From Actinomycetes bacterium (GTDB lineage: Bacteria > Actinomycetota > Actinomycetes > Actinomycetales > Cellulomonadaceae): 17,667 nucleotides of DNA. A program made the position numbers and the translations under genes. Below the pieces are notes generated by a model. It searched no databases. It was not told the origin of the DNA and worked only from the letters and a program-made list of their open reading frames with translations. The stretch spans positions 1 to 17,667 of the forward strand of contig JAFAEH010000016.1 in assembly GCA_023424135.1 (NCBI GenBank), read 5' to 3'. This document shows, one piece after another, positions 11,921 to 17,667 of the stretch (the stretch's first letter is position 1; every line of letters begins with the position of its first letter).

Positions 11921-13927
11921 ATGACGCGCAGCGGAATCCCCCTGGACGAGCTCGACCCGGACGTCCGCCCCCAGGACGACCTCGACCGGTACGTGAACGG
12001 GCGGTGGGCCGCCTCGTACGTCATCCCGCCCGACCGCGCGATGGACGGACCGTTCCGGGCGCTGTACGACGAGGCCGAACGGCAGGTGCTCGACATCATC
12101 ACGGACGCCGCGGCGTCCGCGACCGACGGGGCCGCCGACGAGGGCGGAGCGGGCGTCGAGGCGAAGATCGGCGGGCTGTACGCGTCGTTCATGGACACCG
12201 ACGCGGTCACCGCCGCGGGCGTCGCACCGCTGCGGGAGGACCTCGCGCCCGTCGACGCCGCGAGCACGGCCGCCGAGCTGACGACGGTGCTGGGCGCGCT
12301 GCAGCGCACGGGCGGCGCGTCGGTCGTCGACCTGTACGTCGACAACGACGCCAAGGACCCCGACACGTACGTCGTGCACCTCGTGCAGGGCGGTCTCGGG
12401 CTGCCCGACGAGGCGTACTACCGCGAGGAGCAGCACGCGGACCTGCTGGCGAAGTACGCGCCGCACGTCGCGCGCATGCTGGCGCTGGCCGCCGACGCGT
12501 CCGGCGTCGTCGCGGCCGGCGACCCCGACGACCTCGCGGCGCGCGTCGTCGCGCTGGAGACCCGCCTGGCGGCCCACCACTGGGACGTCGTCAAGGACCG
12601 CGACGCCGAGCTGACGTACAACGCCCTGACGCTGGACGAGCTCGCCCAGCGCGCCCCCGGGTTCGACTGGCGTGCGTGGGCAGTCGCGCTGGGGGCACCT
12701 GCGGGCGCGCTCGACCGGATGGTGGTGCGCGAGCCGTCCTTCGCCGAGGGCTTCGCCGCGCTGTGGGGCGAGGTCCCGCTCGCCGACTGGCAGGCGTGGG
12801 CGACGTACCACGTGGTGTCCTCGCGGGCGCCGTACCTGACCGACGAGCTCGTCGAGGCGAACTTCGACTTCTACGGCCGCACGCTGTCCGGGGCGCCGCA
12901 GGTGCGCGAGCGCTGGAAGCGTGGCGTGTCGCTGGTGCAGGGCTCGCTCGGCGAGGCCGTCGGCAAGGTGTACGTCGAGCGGCACTTCCCGCCGTCGCAC
13001 AAGGAGCGCATGGACACGCTCGTCGCGCACCTCGTCGAGGCGTACCGCGACTCGATCACGTCCCTGGCGTGGATGGGCGAGGAGACGCGCCGGCGCGCGC
13101 TCGACAAGCTCGAGAAGTTCACGCCGAAGATCGGCTACCCCGTGCGGTGGCGCGACTACTCGGCGCTCGACGTCCGCGCGGACGACCTGGTGGGCAACGT
13201 GCGCCGGTCGCACGCGTTCGAGCTCGACCGTGAGCTGGGCAAGATCGGCCGACCCATCGACCGCGACGAGTGGTTCATGACCCCGCAGACCGTCAACGCG
13301 TACTACAACCCCGGCATGAACGAGATCGTCTTCCCGGCCGCGATCCTGCAGCCGCCGTTCTTCGACGCGGACGCGGACGACGCCGTCAACTACGGCGGCA
13401 TCGGCGCGGTCATCGGCCACGAGATCGGCCACGGGTTCGACGACCAGGGGTCGAAGTACGACGGCGACGGCCGCCTCGTGGACTGGTGGTCCGCGCAGGA
13501 CCGTGCCGAGTTCGAGCGGCGCACGACGTCACTGGTCGACCAGTACGCGCAGTACTCACCGCGCCAGCTCGACGACGGCCACAAGGTCAACGGCGAGCTG
13601 ACGATCGGCGAGAACATCGGCGACCTCGGCGGTCTGGCCATCGCGATCCGCGCGTACGAGATCGCGCTGGGCCGCCCGCTGGACGAGGCACCCGTCATCG
13701 ACGGCCTGACCGGTCTGCAGCGCCTGTTCGTCGGGTGGGCGCACTCGTGGCGCACCAAGGGCCGCGACGAGGAAGTGCTGCGCCGCCTCGCGACCGACCC
13801 GCACGCACCGGACGAGTTCCGCTGCAACGGCGTCGTGCGCAACATCGACGAGTTCTACACCGCGTGGGACGTGCGACCGACCGACGCGCTGTGGCTCGAC
13901 CCGGACGCACGCGTGCGCATCTGGTGA
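11921..13927 (+). CDS. pepO: M13-family zinc metallopeptidase (neprilysin/PepO type)
   Basis: A 668-residue M13 peptidase, a usual bacterial length. Zinc ligands are in HEIGH (500-504, catalytic Glu501), with the third ligand Glu564 in GENIGDLGG. The substrate-binding NAYYN is at 459-463, and the C-terminal VRIW resembles the family's CxxW end. No signal peptide or membrane segment precedes the domain; the protein begins MTRSGIPLDELDPDVRPQDD and enters the family N-terminus directly, so it should be a cytoplasmic oligopeptidase. The ATG at 11921 lacks a Shine-Dalgarno but has a well-placed -10 box, suggesting a leaderless mRNA. It diverges from rpiB and converges on the six-cysteine membrane protein. 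Its substrate range is not deducible. Confidence 0.92.
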   Translation: MTRSGIPLDELDPDVRPQDDLDRYVNGRWAASYVIPPDRAMDGPFRALYDEAERQVLDIITDAAASATDGAADEGGAGVEAKIGGLYASFMDTDAVTAAGVAPLREDLAPVDAASTAAELTTVLGALQRTGGASVVDLYVDNDAKDPDTYVVHLVQGGLGLPDEAYYREEQHADLLAKYAPHVARMLALAADASGVVAAGDPDDLAARVVALETRLAAHHWDVVKDRDAELTYNALTLDELAQRAPGFDWRAWAVALGAPAGALDRMVVREPSFAEGFAALWGEVPLADWQAWATYHVVSSRAPYLTDELVEANFDFYGRTLSGAPQVRERWKRGVSLVQGSLGEAVGKVYVERHFPPSHKERMDTLVAHLVEAYRDSITSLAWMGEETRRRALDKLEKFTPKIGYPVRWRDYSALDVRADDLVGNVRRSHAFELDRELGKIGRPIDRDEWFMTPQTVNAYYNPGMNEIVFPAAILQPPFFDADADDAVNYGGIGAVIGHEIGHGFDDQGSKYDGDGRLVDWWSAQDRAEFERRTTSLVDQYAQYSPRQLDDGHKVNGELTIGENIGDLGGLAIAIRAYEIALGRPLDEAPVIDGLTGLQRLFVGWAHSWRTKGRDEEVLRRLATDPHAPDEFRCNGVVRNIDEFYTAWDVRPTDALWLDPDARVRIW

Positions 13928-13942
13928 CCTGAGCGCGTCGCC

Positions 13943-13978
13943 CCTGGGACGCCCACCGTCAGGGCAGGGCGTCCCAGG
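13943..13978. terminator. 12-bp-stem convergent terminator overlapping a gene end
   Basis: CCTGGGACGCCC (13943-13954) and GGGCGTCCCAGG (13967-13978) pair perfectly across a 12-nt loop. The structure begins 15 nt after the M13 stop. Its right arm lies inside the 3' end of the minus-strand gene (stop at 13959-13961), encoding part of its last residues. It would serve as a bidirectional terminator for the convergent pair. No T-run is present. Confidence 0.65.
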
Positions 13979-14501
13979 AGGCGCGCGCGAGCCGGAAACC
14001 GACCCCGGTCGTGTCGGTGCACGTCACGCCGTCCGTGCCGGACGCGCACGTGTACGTCCCGACGGTCCGCGTCGCGCCGTAGTCGAGCGCCGCACCGTCG
14101 GTCGCCACCTGCGGCACGCCGTCGTCCTCGCACGCGAAGCGCACCCCCTCGGCGTCGAGGCGCAGCACGTGCCCGGTCGGCGCGTCGCAGCCCGTGACCT
14201 GCGGCGCCGCGTACGTGAAGCTGCCGATCGTGCACAGCACGCCCTCGACGCTCATCGCGCACGCGATGTTGCCGCTCGGCAGCGCGAACGCGACCGGGTC
14301 GACCGGGGCCTCGGTCGGTGCGGCGTCCGTCGGCTGAGCCGTGGACGTGGGGCCGGCCGTCGCGACCGGCGCGTCCGTGCCCTGCCGGCCCACGGGCAGC
14401 ACGATCACGAGGACGACCAGCAGGAGCACGAGCAGCACGTCGACCAGCAGGAACACCTGCACGCCGCGGCTCAGGCCGCGCAGGGGCCCCGCGCCGCTCA
14501 C
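13959..14501 (-). CDS. Membrane-anchored extracytoplasmic protein with six cysteines, DUF6636-like
   Basis: A 180-residue protein with one strong N-terminal membrane segment (about 15-36, very Leu/Val-rich) and no lipobox or obvious signal-peptidase site. A Thr/Pro/Ala-rich linker (40-70) leads to a small domain starting LPSGNIAC and containing Cys81, 90, 105, 124, 152 and 161. Six cysteines suggest three disulfides outside the membrane. The SPSGNIxC-type opening resembles actinobacterial small secreted domains (I think DUF6636), but I hold this loosely. The function is unknown. The GTG start overlaps the stop of the upstream DsbA-family gene (GTGA), so the two are co-translated. The 3' end carries one arm of the terminator hairpin. 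Confidence 0.78.
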   Translation of the reverse strand: MSGAGPLRGLSRGVQVFLLVDVLLVLLLVVLVIVLPVGRQGTDAPVATAGPTSTAQPTDAAPTEAPVDPVAFALPSGNIACAMSVEGVLCTIGSFTYAAPQVTGCDAPTGHVLRLDAEGVRFACEDDGVPQVATDGAALDYGATRTVGTYTCASGTDGVTCTDTTGVGFRLARASWDALP

Positions 14502-15109
14502 GGCTGCGGGGCGTCGAACACCGGACCCTGCGTGCGGGTCCGCTTGAGCTCGTAGAAGCCCGGCACCGACGTCACGAGCGCCAGCCCGTCGAACAGACGC
14601 GCCGCGTCCTCACCGCGCGGGGCGGGCGTGATCACGGGTCCGAAGAACCCGACGCCGTCGATCGCCACGACGGGCGTGCCGACCTCGTCGCCGACCAGGT
14701 CCATGGCCTGCTGGTGCGACGCGCGCAGCAGGTCGTCGACCTCGTCGGTGGTCGCGACGTCCGCGAGCGCGGCGGGCAGCCCGACCTCGGCGAGCGACTC
14801 GGCGACGATCGCGTCCGTGTCCTTGCGCCCGCCGGGGTGCCGTCGTGTGCCCATCGCGTCGTACAGCGGCTTGAGCACCTCGTCGCCGTGGTCCCGCGCG
14901 GCCGCGACGAGCACACGCACGGGGCCCCACGCGGCGTCCATCGCGGCGCGGTACCCCTCGGGCAGGTCACGGCCCTCGTTGAGCACGGACAGGCTCATGA
15001 CGTGCCAGCGCACCTCGAAGCCGCGCAGGCGTGCGGCCTCGTCGATCCAGCGGGACGTCATCCACGCCCAGGGGCACGCGGGGTCGAACCAGAAGTCGAC
15101 GTCGGTCAC
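14498..15109 (-). CDS. DsbA-family thioredoxin-fold protein, mycothiol-dependent Rv2466c-like
   Basis: A 203-residue cytoplasmic protein with a thioredoxin fold and helical insertion. It begins MTDVDFWFDPACPWAWMTSRW, the pattern of the actinobacterial mycothiol-linked reductase group that includes Rv2466c. The active-site motif is CPWA, with Cys12 the only cysteine in the protein, so it would act as a monothiol enzyme, presumably resolved by mycothiol. The cis-Pro loop is GTPV (144-147, Pro146). There is no signal peptide. The GTG start (15107-15109) has AGGAGA at 15115-15120 (minus strand), five bases away. It is the first gene of a two-gene operon with the six-cysteine membrane protein and diverges from pepN. 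FrnE-like isomerase is the next-best family label. Confidence 0.85.
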   Translation of the reverse strand: MTDVDFWFDPACPWAWMTSRWIDEAARLRGFEVRWHVMSLSVLNEGRDLPEGYRAAMDAAWGPVRVLVAAARDHGDEVLKPLYDAMGTRRHPGGRKDTDAIVAESLAEVGLPAALADVATTDEVDDLLRASHQQAMDLVGDEVGTPVVAIDGVGFFGPVITPAPRGEDAARLFDGLALVTSVPGFYELKRTRTQGPVFDAPQP

Positions 15110-15215
15110 ACCGGTCTCCTCTCTCGCGACGGTTGCGGGCTGAGTCTGCCCCGCCGGACCACCGGACGCACAACCCGCCGGCTCCCCGTCTCATCCACAT
15201 CCCGGACACCCACCG

Positions 15216-15278
15216 CGCCGAACTCGGGGTTCGGCGGCTTCTGAGCCCTCATACGCCGCCGAACCACGAGCTCGGCGG
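15216..15278. repeat. Cluster of overlapping inverted repeats with mutually exclusive pairings
   Basis: Four related arms occur. A is CGCCGAAC (15216-15223). B is GGTTCGGCGGC (15228-15238). C is GCCGCCGAACC (15255-15265). D is CTCGGCGG (15271-15278). A pairs with B (8 bp, 5-nt loop). B pairs with C perfectly over 11 bp with a 16-nt loop. C pairs with D (15256-15262/15272-15278, 7 bp). It resembles either a regulatory switch in RNA or a small REP-like intergenic repeat. Confidence 0.75.
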
Positions 15279-15281
15279 TGT

Positions 15282-15304
15282 GGGGGGCGGGGTGGGGGCG
15301 TGGG
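15282..15304 (+). other. G-quadruplex motif
   Basis: Four G-tracts on the plus strand, G6 (15282-15287), G4 (15289-15292), G5 (15294-15298) and G3 (15302-15304), are separated by loops of 1, 1 and 3 nt. This meets the classical intramolecular G-quadruplex pattern with very short loops. It directly follows the inverted-repeat cluster, upstream of pepN. Confidence 0.7.
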
Positions 15305-15464
15305 AGGCCCGGTGGCCGGGGGTGTGCGTGGCATGATCGTGCGGTCGCCCACGGGCGACGCACCCGGCAGCGCCGACGCCCGGCCGACAACGACCCCCGG
15401 TCGCCGACCGCACGAGCGCCGCCCCGACCCGGCTACCGCCGCAGAACGAATCGGGAGTACGTCC

Positions 15465-17667
<2,203 letters not shown>

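Larger units (their letters stand above)
15110..15464. promoter_or_regulatory. 355-bp divergent intergenic region with dense secondary structure
   Basis: No ORF here looks real. The DsbA-family Shine-Dalgarno is at 15115-15120 (minus strand). From 15216 to 15278 lies a cluster of inverted repeats, then a G-quadruplex motif at 15282-15304. A weak -10-like CATGAT (15332-15337) on the plus strand is followed by a bulged hairpin (15339-15343 plus 15345-15349 with 15354-15358 plus 15359-15363). GGGAG at 15453-15457 precedes the pepN GTG. No convincing -35/-10 pair is visible for either direction. Confidence 0.6.

Noticed and set aside
11849..13432. Long minus-strand extension of rpiB opposite the M13 gene
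   Set aside because: RpiB homologues begin at MRIHVAADHAG, and the extension is an antisense shadow.

Overview
The window is very GC-rich, with G/C at most third codon positions, frequent GTG starts, ATGA/GTGA gene overlaps and leaderless-looking starts. The gene families (an Eis-like acetyltransferase, a DsbA-family protein resembling the mycothiol-linked Rv2466c group, actinobacterial-type RpiB and PepN) point to an actinobacterium. Micrococcales, possibly Cellulomonas-like, is my inference; no rRNA or tRNA is present to fix it. I see no phage, transposon, CRISPR or plasmid functions.

Left edge (1-604): the C-terminal SGNH domain of a truncated gene, probably an acyltransferase-3/SGNH cell-surface O-acyltransferase.

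Sulfur operon (about 611-7682, + strand): a good sigma-70-type promoter (TTGCCC-18 nt-TACAGT), then a 29-codon cysteine-rich leader peptide with a strong Shine-Dalgarno, then six tightly packed genes. These are an SsuB-like ATPase, an SsuA-like lipoprotein, an SsuC-like permease, an acetyl-CoA synthetase-like ligase, O-acetylhomoserine sulfhydrylase (MetY) and a small CoA-binding protein. The leader suggests expression is controlled by cysteine supply. The simplest reading is that an organosulfur compound is imported, sulfide is fixed by MetY with acetate as by-product, and the ligase returns that acetate to acetyl-CoA. No desulfonating monooxygenase lies in the window.

Middle (7686-11396): a convergent junction with a hairpin and a 17-bp tandem repeat. 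Next comes a minus-strand pair, a membrane-anchored SpoIIE-type phosphatase and an alkyltransferase-like DNA-binding protein whose acceptor Cys is replaced by Trp. Then on the plus strand come an Eis-like GNAT acetyltransferase and an unrecognised 171-residue protein with an apparently leaderless GTG start.

Right part (11396-17667): rpiB (minus) diverges from an M13 metallopeptidase (plus, leaderless-looking). A 12-bp-stem hairpin separates that from a minus-strand pair: a single-cysteine DsbA/Rv2466c-like protein and a membrane-anchored six-cysteine protein. A 355-bp divergent gap then holds a cluster of mutually exclusive inverted repeats and a G-quadruplex motif, followed by aminopeptidase N (pepN), cut by the right edge.

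The most interesting parts are the Cys-leader-controlled sulfonate/acetate/MetY operon and the structured gap upstream of pepN.
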